Shown piece by piece: positions 33,140 through 44,030 of a stretch of 64,000 nt of DNA. Both the position numbers and the translations under genes were made by a program. Positions within the stretch are counted from its first letter, which is position 1. Every line of letters starts with the position of its first letter. This DNA comes from Papaver somniferum (taxonomy: Eukaryota > Streptophyta > Magnoliopsida > Ranunculales > Papaveraceae), in contig NC_039360.1 of assembly GCF_003573695.1 (NCBI RefSeq), forward strand, positions 62,683,911 to 62,747,910, given 5' to 3'. The notes beneath the pieces were generated by a model. The model was not told the origin of the DNA. It saw only the letters and a program-made list of their open reading frames with translations, and searched no databases.

Positions 33140-34778
33140 GTTGTACTTGTATGACCCTTCACTAAGAAAAACATGATAATTCTCTTTTGCAACTTCCAAT
33201 CATGATCTACATAATGAACAATTACACACAAATAATTAAAATTATTTGGTAATGTCCATGTATCTGTTGTTAGAGATACTCTTTGTTTGTTCCCTTAAAA
33301 TATGCTTTCAATTGTTTCTTCTCATCAATATACATTTCTAAAAGGTCTCTGTAAATTGTCATACGACTTGGGACCTGAAATCTAGGCTCAAACTCTTGAA
33401 GCATAGACCTTAAACCCTCTGATTAAATAATTCTAAACGGAAACTCTAGCTTAATTATAAACTCCACTAAACGCCTTCTGCACCTCTCATAACTATAAGA
33501 GGAAGCAACTAGTTTAGCACTACCACCTGGCTTTGGGGGTAATAACACATACTCTGTTGTTTCTTCTTCCTATCAGGATTCTTAGGACATGTTGCCGCAT
33601 TATTCTTCAAACTAGTTGTCCCATTCCTAACCTTTGCATCATAAGTATTCTTACAATGATTGCATCTTGCTTGAAGAGGATTTAACTAGTAAAGTCTTTC
33701 ACCCATACATCAGAAAACTGTTTTGACTTCTTGTTACCTTCATCTGGGGTTGTAACTTCAGTTTCAGAGACAACATGTACAGATTGAGGTGTCCCACCAG
33801 GTTCAGATTGAGGTGCTACTGAGGCTGGTGCTGCACTTGACATTTGGCTGGAAGTATCCATAGCCAAATCCAAAGGTTGATTTGATGAACATTCTTCCAT
33901 TAACCTCCCTGAAAAATATTGAACAACCATTTCTATTTCATACGAGTCATACCCATCAATCCAGTTAATAACTCCATAAACAAATTGAAGGGAAAATTAT
34001 AAAACTCTGAATCACAGATGAAATATGAACTGAAACCCCTATTTAATCAAAGCTCTAATTTATTATCTAAACTCACACAGGATGTACTCACTCTCACTTT
34101 CAAAACTCAAACTATTGAAGAACTATTGATCAAAATCTGGATCTAAATATAGATTCATTGATTGATTACAGAAAATCAAATTGAAACAAAACAAAACAAA
34201 ACAAAAAATAAGAATAGTATAATTAGAATTCACAGTTGAACATTAACTGATTAAGTGAGAAAAAAAACCAAAACCCCCAAAATTTTCATGCCTAGGAAGT
34301 TCACAGATGAAGATTAAGTGTTGAATCTGTTGATTTTTCAATTGTTGTCGATTTCTGGTGAAGATTCGAAGTTGTTGTTGTTGTTGGACTGTTGGTGAAG
34401 AAATAGACAGGTAATTGTCGTTCATAGGTGAAGAAGAAGAACTGAGGAGGAAGAAGAGGAGAGGCCGAACAGAGAGAAGAGTGTAGAAAGTGAATAAGGG
34501 TTATCAGTTATCCTATCTACTAGTATTAGGGTTTCATAATGGACGGCTAGGATTAGTTTTATCTAATGGTATATAATTTGTGGGTTTTTTCGGGCGGGTT
34601 TGGGAGGGTATCATCTTAAACCAACCTCGCACCCACAGACAGTTTTTTCATAACCAACCCCGCACCCACAACGTGCGGGTTTGGACTAAAAACCCACGGG
34701 TTTACCGGGTACGGGCGGGTTTGGGTATGATGGGCAGGTCTTGTGCAGCCCAAGTTATTTCTATTATGCATTATATTT
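33140..34778 (-). pseudogene. hAT-family DNA transposon relic with BED-finger transposase
   Basis: Read on the minus strand. A leader starts MVVQYFSGRLMEEC at 33930, is Ser/Pro-rich, and ends SDVWVKDFTS. After a frameshift near 33690 comes a BED-type finger, ARCNHCKNTYDAKV and NAATCPKNPD. Next, between 33480 and 33170, come LVEFIIKLEFPFRII, FQVPSRMTIYRDLLEMY and, in a shifted frame, RVSLTTDTWTLPNNFNYLCV followed by VHYVDHDWKLQKRI. These are hallmark N-terminal blocks of plant Ac-like hAT transposases. The catalytic C-terminal half is cut off by copia LTR C1 at 33139. The upstream 34580-34740 has repeated GCGGGTTTGG / CCGCACCCAC subterminal motifs typical of hAT ends. The exact terminal inverted repeat is not resolved. 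Confidence 0.75.
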
Positions 34779-35386
34779 TGTTATATAATTGAAATATCAC
34801 AGGTTGTGCGTTAAGATCAATCAATTAGAATATCCAACCTTCGGTTGTTGATTTAAATTGATTGACACTTGGATATTGGTCTTTGGTACCATCCAAGTTT
34901 ATCTCTCAAGTATTTGATAATTTTGCTTGAGTATAGATCAAATCGAGAGATTGAGATATTAACTCTTCAATATACTTTTATCTAGTTAGAAAGTATATTG
35001 GATTTAGTCCATACAGATTGTTAATCGAAATATTGAGTGAGGTTGTTAGATCCCCGCTTTTTCATTAACCATAACTAGTTCAAATGAATCAAATGAAACT
35101 AGTTCTATAGTTGTTCAATAGTTTAAATTCTCATAGAATTATACAAGACACAATTGAAGCAAAATCGATTTTGATTCACTCGAATCAATTCATGAACATT
35201 ATAGCCACGATTTGAAAAAGATTGCATTCCTTATTATATAAATGTATTAGTTCATGAACAAACCCATTTTAGAACATAACCTACTCAAGTATGTAAACGG
35301 GTACGCATACCTAAGTGGCCGGACTAAGTTTGGGTTCGCCAGTATGCGAACGGTTACGCATACCTTCCAAAACTCAGTTGAATCCC
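34779..35386 (-). mobile_element. Copia LTR C2, part 1 (3' side)
   Basis: Minus-strand LTR continuing at 44506-45278 once TatA element 2 is removed. It shares the CATAACTAGTTCA, ATTGAAC and TTATAGCCAC segments with C1 (32140-32280) and carries GCATAC repeats. The left end is taken at TG 34779 (minus-strand end ATTATATAACA) with moderate certainty. Confidence 0.65.
35382..35386. repeat. Target-site duplication ATCCC (left)
   Basis: ATCCC just before the LTR at 35387 is repeated at 44501-44505, proving that element 2 is one insertion with both ends intact. Confidence 0.9.
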
Positions 35387-35857
35387 TGTAGGATCATAAT
35401 ATCGCAATGACGATGTTTCAGCGAAATTATCAATGACACAGCACAACAACGTCGCAGAACAATTTCAGAAATGATAAAATAAATGACGTCAACTAAGATC
35501 ACGAGAAAGATATGATAGTCCTGCGAAAATTAGAGAGTTTGTGAAATTAACATTTGTAAGGTTGCTAGAATGTCGCAGACCATATTCGAAAATAAAGGAC
35601 AAATTAGCTGTCATCCACTATGTATTTCCTTATAAATAGTCGTTCGAGTTGTAAAGAAGAGAGAGATCTTTTTTTGAGTAAGAAACAAGTAAATAGGAGA
35701 GAGAAAGTTCAGAGCAGAGATCATTCTTGATTTCTTTATCTTTTCTTGTAAGAATTTTCAAAGATTAATCAATAAAATTAAGAGTGTAAACCTAAAAATG
35801 AGTTGATTAACAATGAAATCATATGAGGGGTGTAGTGTAGGATGTCCTACAACTACA
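35387..35857 (+). repeat. TatA LTR A3 (5', subfamily I), 471 bp
   Basis: Starts TGTAGGATCATAATATCGCA and ends TACAACTACA. It has the subfamily I insertion (AAATGATAAAATAAATGACG). Confidence 0.95.
35631..35638 (+). promoter_or_regulatory. TATA box of LTR A3
   Basis: TATAAATA in the conserved context ATTTCCTTATAAATAGTCG; the U3 core promoter of the 5' LTR. Confidence 0.7.
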
Positions 35858-35860
35858 TAA

Positions 35861-35878
35861 TAGCGCTAGAAACAGGGA
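35861..35878 (+). other. Primer-binding site, element 2
   Basis: TAGCGCTAGAAACAGGGA, 3 bp after the LTR. The second base differs from the family form at 31467-31484. Confidence 0.65.
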
Positions 35879-35963
35879 CTGAAGATCGAAAGTTGAAGAT
35901 TGTTGTTGAAAATATTCAAATCAAGAAAGTGATTAAATAAATCAATGAATCGGTTAGAAGAAA

Positions 35964-37148
35964 GATGAATAGAATTAATGTATACGACAAAAGATTGGGG
36001 TGTAATATGATAACAACAACGATGATTAATGAATTCCATGAAAACATCAAAGGAAGAATACATAAACGAAATTTTGAAGGAAGGAAAGTTATGGCGGTAG
36101 AAAAGACATCACCCTTGAAAGATTGGGAAAAGCAAAAAATTACATTCATGGCGGCAGAAATACCAAAAGAAAATTTGAACCACACATCTTCATGGTGCCT
36201 ATTACGCGAAAAAATAGGGAGACAATGACAAAATCCACAAGAGAATGGATATTGAACAGAACTTTAATCGATACAGGAAGTTCAGTGGATATAATATTTT
36301 ATCACGCATTCCGGGGAATGGGATTTAAAGATGAAGAAATGTCCAATTCAACATATTTTGTTCACGGCTTTGGAAAATCCATAACAAAACCTAAAGGAGA
36401 GATAGTGGTACGAATTCCACTTGGAGAAATCGAAACACATGTAACGTTGTGCGTGGTGGATATGGAATCGCCATATAATATGTTATTAGGAAGACCATGG
36501 ATACATGCGATAAAAGCTGTGGTATCAACGTCGCATCAATGTATTAAATTCCCCACACCAAATGGAATAGGTGAAATCAGAGGAGATGTTGACAATGCGA
36601 AATTATGTCATCAGATTGAAGTAAAGCATTGTGAAGGACAAGCAAAAAAGAAACAATTTCGCAGAAAGTTGGCAAAGGAAGCAAAGAAAGAAGAAGAATT
36701 TAGAGTATATATGATAAGGGCAAAAGAAGGCAAAGGAATACCCAGCGAAATTTCGGAAGAAGGAGAAGGACCTATGAAAATAATAAAAGAACCAACACCA
36801 ATGGGAGAACCTAAACCCATTTACACTGCCGCAAAACCAACAAAAGAAATAAACGTTGGGACTATAGAAGAACCTCTAATATTGAGAATTGGAACCAAAA
36901 TGGATATGGAAGAAGAAGAAAGAATTGTTAACTTGTTGCGAGAATATAAATATATTTTCGCAGGAAACATGGATGAGATACCGGGCATAGATCCATCAAT
37001 TGCATGCCACAAATTGGAGATTAACAAAAATGTGAGACCATTTAAACAGAGAATAAGAAAAATTGCAACAACTTATCATTCCCAAATAGAAAAAGAGTTA
37101 CAGAAAATGCTTGAGGCAGGAATCATAAGAGAAGCTAAATACCCATAA
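35964..37148 (+). pseudogene. TatA element 2 leader, protease and RT N-terminus
   Basis: 35964-36228 is a short gag-protease leader (starts MNRINVYDKR); true gag is deleted. The frame 36123-37148 then carries protease: TLIDTGSSVDIIFYHAFRGM (DTG at about residues 50-52), KPKGEIVVRIPLGEIE, SPYNMLLGRPWIHAIKAVV and HQCIKFPTPNGIGE. A charged linker follows, then the RT start: IVNLLREYKYIFAGNMDEIP, HKLEINKNVRPFKQ and ELQKMLEAGIIREAKYP. It stops at TAA 37146-37148, which breaks the RT. The protease itself looks intact. Confidence 0.85.
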
Positions 37149-37781
37149 TGGATAGCGAATATGGTCATTGTCCCGAAGAAAAACAAAGGAATCAGGATTT
37201 GAATAGATTTCACTGATTTAAACAAAGCTTTCCCCAAAGATAGTTTTCCGTTACCAGATATTCCTCAAATGGTGGAATCCTCAGAGGGAAATGATAGGGT
37301 ATCATCTTTAGATGGATACAAAGGGTATAACCAAATCCCTCTCGCTGAAGAATATCAAGAACATACTGCTTTCTTTGCCCCTAGAGGTTTATATTGTTAC
37401 ACGAAAATGCCATTTGGTTTGCGAAACGCAGGAGCGACATACCAAAGAATGGTAGAGAAGGTGTTCGCAAAATGGATAAACAAAACATTAGAAATATATG
37501 TGGATGACATGTTAGTAAAGAGTAAAGAAGCTAAAGACCATGTACAAGACCTGAGGGAGATTTTTGAACCAATGCGATAGTATAACATTAAATTGAATCC
37601 TGAGAAGTGTACTATTGAAGTTGCATCGGGAAAATTTTTAGGCTACATTGTATCAAGAGAAGGAATACAGGTTGATCCAGAAAAAGTGCAAGCAGTTCGT
37701 GACATGCCAACACCAGCAACAATAAAAGATGTACAGAAGTTGAATGGGATTCTAGCTTCGCTGGGGAGATTCATTTCGTGA
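37149..37781 (+). pseudogene. TatA element 2 reverse transcriptase
   Basis: Continues in frame as WIANMVIVPKKNKGIRI, stop, IDFTDLNKAFPKDSFPLPDI, SLDGYKGYNQIPLAEE, FFAPRGLYCYTKMPFGLRNA, IYVDDMLVKSKEA (catalytic YVDD near 37497-37508), stop at 37578-37580, NIKLNPEKCTIEVASGKFLGYIVSREGIQ and LNGILASLGRFIS, stop at 37779-37781. All conserved RT blocks are present in order. RNA-dependent DNA synthesis is the family role; the stops inactivate this copy. Confidence 0.9.
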
Positions 37782-38330
37782 TCATCAGACAAATGCAAAT
37801 ATTTTTTCGATATACTCAAGAAGGGTGCGAAATTTAAATGGACTTATGAATGTGAAAAAGCTTTTCAAGGAATCAAAGAACATCTTATGAATACAACTAT
37901 TTTACAAAAAGCAGAATCATGAGAAGAATTATTGATCTATATTGTGACGATGTCGCATGCATTAAGTGTTGTGTTATTGCGAGAAGACGCATGAGTGGAG
38001 AAACCCATTTATTACATTAGCAAAACTTTTAATACTCCTGAGAAGAATTACTCAAAGATTGAAAAGTTAATGTTAGCATTAGTTTATGCATCATTTAAGC
38101 TCCGCATATACTTTCAAGCACACAATATAAAGGTATTAACAAAAGTACCAATTGAATCAGTGATGAATAATTCTAAAAGATCAGGAAGAGTGGAGAGATG
38201 GAATGCACAAGTAGGCCACTTTGTTATTAAATATGAAATTTTGTCTTCACCAAAATCACAAGTTGTTGCAGATTTCTTGGCAGAATTTCCTTTAGAAGAA
38301 GATGAAGCAGTAGAAGAAATGATGGATATA
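37782..38330 (+). pseudogene. TatA element 2 first RNase H (gypsy type, degenerate)
   Basis: FDILKKGAKFKWTYECEKAF, then LIYIVTMSHALSVVLLRED, KPIYYISKTFNTPEKNYSKIEKL and LVYASFKLRIYFQAHNIKVL followed by VERWNAQVGHFVIKYEI. This is the classical gypsy RT-RNase H connection and RNase H fold, with the catalytic acids poorly preserved (TMSHALS where Ty3-type enzymes have a D-S/A motif), as is usual for the inactive first RNase H of Tat elements. Stops at 37921-37923 and 37992-37994. Confidence 0.8.
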
Positions 38331-38880
38331 GTAAAAGAACATGGAGATCCAAAAGATTTATTAACAAAACCAAATAGATGGGAGATATTTGTAGATGGAT
38401 CATCAAATGGAGAAGGAAATGGAGTTGGAATTGTTTTAATTTCGCCAGAAGGAATAAAAATGGATTTTTCATTCAGATTGTAATTTGCATCCACTAATAA
38501 TGAAACAGAATATGAAGCTGTGATACATGCCTTAAAATTCGCAATAGAAATGGAACTAGAAAATGCCAGGATCACTAATGATTCGCAGATAGTTATTCGC
38601 CAAATAAAGGGAGAGTATACTACAAATGAACCATCCTTGAAGAAATACAAAAATCTGGTTGAAGAATTGTCAGCGAAGATCCCAAAAATAAAATGGAGGC
38701 ACATTTCAAGAAAAGATAACAGACTCGCAGATGCTTTTGCTTTCATCTCAAGCATGATGACAGATCCAACTGCGAAATGCATAAAAATACAAACACTTCT
38801 GTCACCATCAATCAATAAAGAAGAAGAAGACGTGGACGTGATGATAATAGACAATGAAGAAGAACAACAAATGAACAATA
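38331..38880 (+). pseudogene. TatA element 2 second, archaeal-like RNase H
   Basis: WEIFVDGSSNGEGNGVGIVL, stop at 38480-38482, then NNETEYEAVIHALKFAIEM, ITNDSQIVIRQIKGEY, and WRHISRKDNRLADAFAFIS. The D...E...D acids and the final N-x-x-A-D-A motif of the additional RNase H (aRNH) are all visible. An aRNH after the normal RNase H is the hallmark of the Tat lineage, and this is the strongest evidence for that assignment. Confidence 0.9.
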
Positions 38881-38999
38881 TCGCAGACTGGAGAATGGAA
38901 CTTCATGCATATTTGGTGAAAGGAGAAACACCAAGAAATAGATTGGAAACACACGAGTTAAAAAGCTGTGCAACGAATTATGAATTAAGAGATGGGTTG

Positions 39000-40128
39000 C
39001 TATACCGAAAATCCTTTAATGGACCATCACTCAGATGTTTGACACGAGAGGAAGGAGAAAAGGTGCTAAAAATGTTACATAGTGGGGATGCTGGCAATCA
39101 TAGTGGAGGAATATCTTTGGCACATGAGTAAAAATGCAAGGTTATTACTGGCCATATATGCATGAAGATGCAAAACAAAGATCAAGACGTTGCGAAGATT
39201 GTCAGCGGCATGGAAAGAAAATACATGCACCTGGAGTACCATTGTCATCTTCAACTAGTGTATGGCCTTTTGGAAAGTGGGGCTTAGATATTGTGGGGCC
39301 ATTTTTACCAGTATCTGGACAAATAAGATACTTAATAGTCGCAACAGATTATTTCACGAAATGGACAGAAGTGAAGGAAGTACAGCATATCCGCGACAAA
39401 GATATCTTTACATTCATATTGGAAAATATCATTTGCAGATTCGGAATTCCTGCACAGTTGGTATCTGATAATGGGAAACAATTTGAAGGACAGAATATAG
39501 AAATGCTACTTAATGCATTCAAGATAAAATGTGGAAAGTCTACTCCTTTGTATCCACAATCTAATGGGCAAGTAGAAGCAACAAACAAAACAATTGCAGA
39601 TATATTAAAGAAGAAATTGGAAGGACATCAAGAGCATGGTGCGAACAAGTACATAATGCAGTATGGGCTTATAATACAACTAGAAGAGAAGCTACTGGAA
39701 TGTCACCTTTTTGTTTAACATCCGGAGTTGAAGCGGTGTTACCAACAAAAGTTGTTATTCCGACAACAAAAAGAGAAGCTTGAGAGAAAAATCTTAGTGC
39801 GGGCTTGATTTTAAATAAACTTGATGAATTAGAAGAAAGAAGAGAAAAGCTTTACAACATATGGAGAATTATCAGCGAAGATTAGCCAGAGAACATAATA
39901 AACGTGTCATAATACGCGAATTCCAACCAGGAGATTTAGTTCTGCGAGAAACACCAATATATCAGCGAGAAAATGGTGGAAAATTAGCGAAAAAATGGGA
40001 TACCTTACATCATTAAGGAGATAGTTGGAACAGGAGCTTATAGATTAATGGATCCAGAAGGAAGAGATGTTGGTCATAGATTAGACAGACCATGAAACAG
40101 GTTGTACTTAAAAAGATATTATCCGTAA
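39000..40128 (+). pseudogene. TatA element 2 integrase
   Basis: N-terminal HHCC zinc region: HSGDAGNHSGGISLAH before the stop at 39129-39131, then MQGYYWPYMHEDAKQRSRRCEDCQRHGKK. Core: KWGLDIVGPFLP (first Asp), VATDYFTKWTEVKEVQ, QLVSDNGKQFEGQN (second Asp) and PQSNGQVEATNKTIAD (Glu), giving D,D-35-E spacing. Frame shifts follow from about 39650. C-terminal tail: REFQPGDLVLRETPIYQREN and YLKRYYP before TAA 40126-40128. Inserts element DNA into chromosomes in intact relatives; dead here. Confidence 0.9.
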
Positions 40129-40257
40129 GAAGCTTTGAGAAGTTATGAATTCTAAAAGAATAATTGCAGGATTACTCATATCAAAACAAGATCATGATGT
40201 GCGAAATCTTCGCAGAGATAATCACAAAACAATGACATAAAATAAAAGGGCGAACCT

Positions 40258-40800
40258 TTATGGCGTACACCCTAGTTCGCGAATAAAATTTCGCAAGAGG
40301 CAAATGTAAGACCTAAAGTACGTCATATTAGGGGGTACCTGTTACATGGCTCAGGGAAAGGCTACACCGCCACCGGAACCTGAGTCATGGAGATTTGGGG
40401 TCAATAAAGCCCATCCGGGAGAGGCACCTTGGATTTTCAGCTTAAGCATATGACTTGGGTTGGGCGACTAAGATAATAAGGACTCTCCCAAGGAGTGCAG
40501 ATCTGATCAAGGCGCCGAGGTACATGGTTGAGTTAAGAGTGCCAGGGACGTTTGAAGCGTACCTTGACATTCTTGACAAGTCTGAGCTTATACTGTACTC
40601 GGCCTGAAGAAAACCCCACTTAGGGTGCAGTCTCGTAACCATAAGCCTTATAGGAAAAAGGGATAAGAGGCTGCGAAAACAACTGGTTGTTGTTAAGACT
40701 GGATGGGAGGATCTAACCTTGTATTGTAGAAGTACGCCTCCTTGAAGGGGCAACCAGGGGGGAGATAAGGGCGGCACCCTCCATTAGGGAGCTGATAAGT
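40258..40800 (+). other. Conserved GC-richer block (element 2 copy)
   Basis: Same block as 23550-24095 and inverted 61560-62115, with motifs GTACACCCTAGTTCGCGAAT, GGGGGTACCTGTTACATGG and AACAACTGGTTGTTGTTAAG (the last contains an inverted repeat CAACTGGTTG). On the minus strand a frame 40442-40777 stays open. No known RNA or protein family recognised. Confidence 0.55.
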
Positions 40801-40809
40801 GTCTTAAGA

Positions 40810-41130
40810 CGCAAATGTCATGAGGCTTTTTATTCGCAAGGATATTAAGGCTTGTCATATTTGTGCAACAATCCTGAAGAGGCAATAATACAAAAGAAAT
40901 GGATAAGACGAGATCAATGGGTTTTCGCATGAAAGTGCGAAGACGTCCTGCGGTTTCGTCGCAAGACGGCAATGTCATGGGACTTTATTTTCGCAAGAAT
41001 ATTTAGGCCTGTCATATTGTCGCAACATTCCTGAAGAGGCCATAATACAAAAGAAAAAGTTAAGGCAAGATCAATGGGTTTTTGCATGAAAGTGCAAGGA
41101 CGTCCCGCGATTTTGTCGCAATGACAAGAG
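40810..41130. repeat. About 155-bp tandem repeat (element 2 copy)
   Basis: Two units with GACGCAAATGTCATGAGG and ACGGCAATGTCATGGGA starts and GACGTCC(T/C)GCG ends, as in elements 1 and 3. Confidence 0.85.
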
Positions 41131-41389
41131 GTGACATAATAAGACCTTTAATTAGGAAGGCAAAATAAGACCATATGATCAAACAAAATATTTATAAGTA
41201 TTCATAACAAATTATTTTTTGCAAGAAAGATAATGAGAGGCAAGTATGGGAATCAATACACAAGAAGCATTATCTTTCTCATCAACAAAATATTAAAAGG
41301 AAAAGTTGACTCCAAAGTTGGTTGAAAAATGTAACTCGCAAAAGTGATAAAAATAAGACAGTTCAAGAAGACAAAGCTAAATAAGAAGC

Positions 41390-43628
41390 TCAAGCTTCAG
41401 TATTAATTTCAGTAGCAGGAGATAACAGAAATTCTTCGCCAATATTCTCGCAAGCCTCTTCTTCATTTCGGTTTTGATCTTCGCTTTGACTAGCATCTTG
41501 ATTATCGCTAGCAATTACTTCTTCAGGAGAAATTTCTTTCTCATTTTGATTAACACTAGCAGATGCTTCTTTAGAAGGAACCTCTTCTTCATCTTCTAAG
41601 AAAGTATCCTCTGCACCGCTTTCCTAATCATAATCACTATCAGCAGGACGAGGAACTTCATCATCATCTACTTCTAGAGGATCAATTGATGTAGGAGGAA
41701 GAGAGTTGGACAATAAAATGTCATTTACAAGGACTTCAGCCCGGAGATGAACTTGGAGAAGAAGTGCTCTCTGATGATTCCTATCTTGAATATCTTTAAA
41801 ATAAGCAAGATAATCAAGTCTTCTTTCTGCTCGGTCGCGAGAACCAGTAAGGGTAGAGACGAGCAATGCATTTTCTTTGCGAATTTTGGCATATTTAGCC
41901 TCCAAAACAGAAATGGAAGAATGAAGATTCTTCTCAGACTCTGCGAAAGGTAGAATACAAAATTTTATTAAGATAAGGAATTCAATGAGATATGACAAAG
42001 AAAAGATAATTAAGGCAGTCAAACTATTATGACTACCTTCCTTTTGCGAAATAAGGTGTTGAATCAAGGACAACAACTATTCTCCCAACGGTCCATTGCG
42101 TCATCAAATTTATCTCCAACTAAACCTTTAAGTCGAGACTGAAGATTTTTCTCTTTAGAAATAAGAAAGGCATTTTTCTTCGCAAGAGAGAATAAGATTC
42201 TTCTAATTTGGAATATTGTTCTTTAAGTGATTCGCCTTTACACTTAAAGCTATTCTACCTTGAATGAGTGTATCTCTTTCAGCGATAGATGACTCTGTTA
42301 CTTCTTTAAGTTCATTTCTCAAAGAGCGAAGAGATTGCTCTTGGTCATCACATACTTTTTGAAGAATACTAAGTTGTTGCGAAGATATCGCCATCTTGTT
42401 TAAATAAGTTCTCTTCTCTTGGATAAGGTTTTATTCTCATCTGATAAAGTTTCCATCCCTAAATTAGCTTTAGTTAAAGAATAAGAAAGACGAGATACTT
42501 CATTACTTAATAAATCTTGTCTTTGAATAATTGGGTATTTTCATTGGTAAGATTATTTATATGATCAAGAGAATATGAATAGAGGTTATCTAATTGGTTA
42601 TATTGATCCATCAAGATTTCTTTATCAACACGGGCTTCTTCAACAGCAGATTCAAATTGATATCTCTCCATTATTCGTTTCTGGTTTAAAGCTTAACATG
42701 CGAAAGAGGGATTTCAAGGATAATTAAATATGGGAAGGATAAAACCATTAAAAGGCAAATTAAAGACACAGATAAGAAAATCATACCTCTCAATTCATCA
42801 TTCTTCTTGCGAAGATTGTCACGATCCAGTAAAACATTCTGAAGCTTCTGATTTTCGAGACGAAGAGCATTACATTCTTTTTCCAAAGCTGTCTGCGAAG
42901 CAGCTCTGTCAGAACCCAAATGCTTGCTCAGAATTTCGCAAACATTAGACTTGATAGGATCAATAGAAGACTTCTTGACATCATCATCCAGAACTTCAGA
43001 TAAAACTTTGAAGGCAATATCTATCCCTTCCACGGTTTCTTTCGAAAGAGGAAGAGACTTAGGTAAAGAACTGGTAGGGATAGAAGGTTGAGAAATATTC
43101 TCAATGGGAAGAGAAGAGGTTTCATTCACAGCAGGATCAACAAGGGGAGTTTCAATCATTGAGAGGTCAGCTGAATAAATGAAGTCTGAGGCAGCTTTTT
43201 CGCGAACTGGAGATAAAGGTTTATCTTGCGAAGATGTCGCAGGAGATTTAGAAGAGATGAGTAAATGGAAGGGAACAGAAGTTGGAACAGTTTTAAGGTG
43301 GCGAGATTTCTTGATTGGTTTATTAACATCTTTACCACCCTGCGAATTACAATCCAGATAAGAAACAGATGCAACAATATTGTTATTATAAAAGGATAAT
43401 GTTTCTTACTACCTTCTCATTCGCAGAATTTCTTTTATGCGCAACAACCTTATGCTGCGACTTGGGAATGTTAGGGTTCTGAACTGTAAATCTAGTGTTG
43501 GAAGCGCTTTTGCTGAAATAACATGAGTATGGGAATCACATAAACAACATCAAATAAGGCAATAAACAAGATCAATTTCAGCAAAGCTCATAAAGAAGAA
43601 AAAAGAAAACTAACCTTGATGAATCCAT
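41390..43628 (-). pseudogene. Antisense intron-containing gene, short-leader type (element 2)
   Basis: Starts ATGGATTCATCAAG at 43628, then a GT-AG intron (GTTAG...TTATTTCAG) and an exon reading SKSASNTRFTVQNPNIPKSQ (basic). A second intron ends ATTCGCAG at the next exon, which carries KSRHLKTVPTSVPF and a Ser/Pro-rich stretch. Then come FKVLSEVLDDDVKKSSIDPI and ECNALRLENQKLQNVLLDRD, the start of long coiled coils. A late intron ends CTTTCGCAG. The tail is acidic (PLEVDDDEVPRPADSDYD, then Glu/Asn-rich to the stop at 41390). Intron positions match element 3. It lacks the gypsy-type N-terminal domain of elements 1 and 4 but shares promoter motifs and layout. Antisense to pol, between integrase and the 3' LTR. 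Stops (e.g. at about 41624) and frame breaks are present. Function unknown. Confidence 0.75.
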
Positions 43629-43820
43629 GGAAGATAATAGAAGGGAGATTGTTTCGAAGAAGATTATGAACTATGAATATTTGCAGAAGAAATAGTATGA
43701 AGATGAAGAAGAACTTAAAAATATTGAACAAGAAAGAAGAAAAGTTGCAATAATGGAATTTGCAGAAGAACGATGAAGTTGCAGAGAAGATAAAAAGAAA
43801 GAAGAAGAGAGTGAAAAGGA

Positions 43821-43831
43821 ATATATATAGA
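43821..43831 (-). promoter_or_regulatory. Antisense-gene TATA box, element 2
   Basis: CTATATATATT on the minus strand, about 195 bp before the ATG. GTAACCGTTAC-like sequence (43891-43900) and GACACGTC (plus-strand GACGTGTC, 43906-43913) lie upstream, as in the other copies. Confidence 0.6.
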
Positions 43832-44004
43832 GGGAATTTCTCCTCGAGAAAAAAAAACGATTAATACGGAAAGATATAAGCGGTTAAAAAGTAACGGTTA
43901 CAAAAGACGTGTCGAGAAATAAATGGAAGAAAGAATACGTGTGATAAATGCAGAATATGAAAAGATAAGCAGCTGCGGCATTTCTCACATCATTCTCTAC
44001 TTTG

Positions 44005-44030
44005 CGGAGAAGATATGAGAAAAGGCAAGA
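44005..44030 (+). other. Polypurine tract before 3' LTR A4
   Basis: GGAGAAGATATGAGAAAAGG plus CAAGA directly precedes the LTR start at 44031. The same tract precedes A2 and (inverted) A5. It would prime plus-strand synthesis. Confidence 0.65.

Noticed and set aside
38114..38878. 254-codon minus-strand open frame
   Set aside because: It is the exact antisense of the TatA RNase H region, whose plus-strand frame has clear catalytic motifs. The minus frame has no domain and is broken in element 3.
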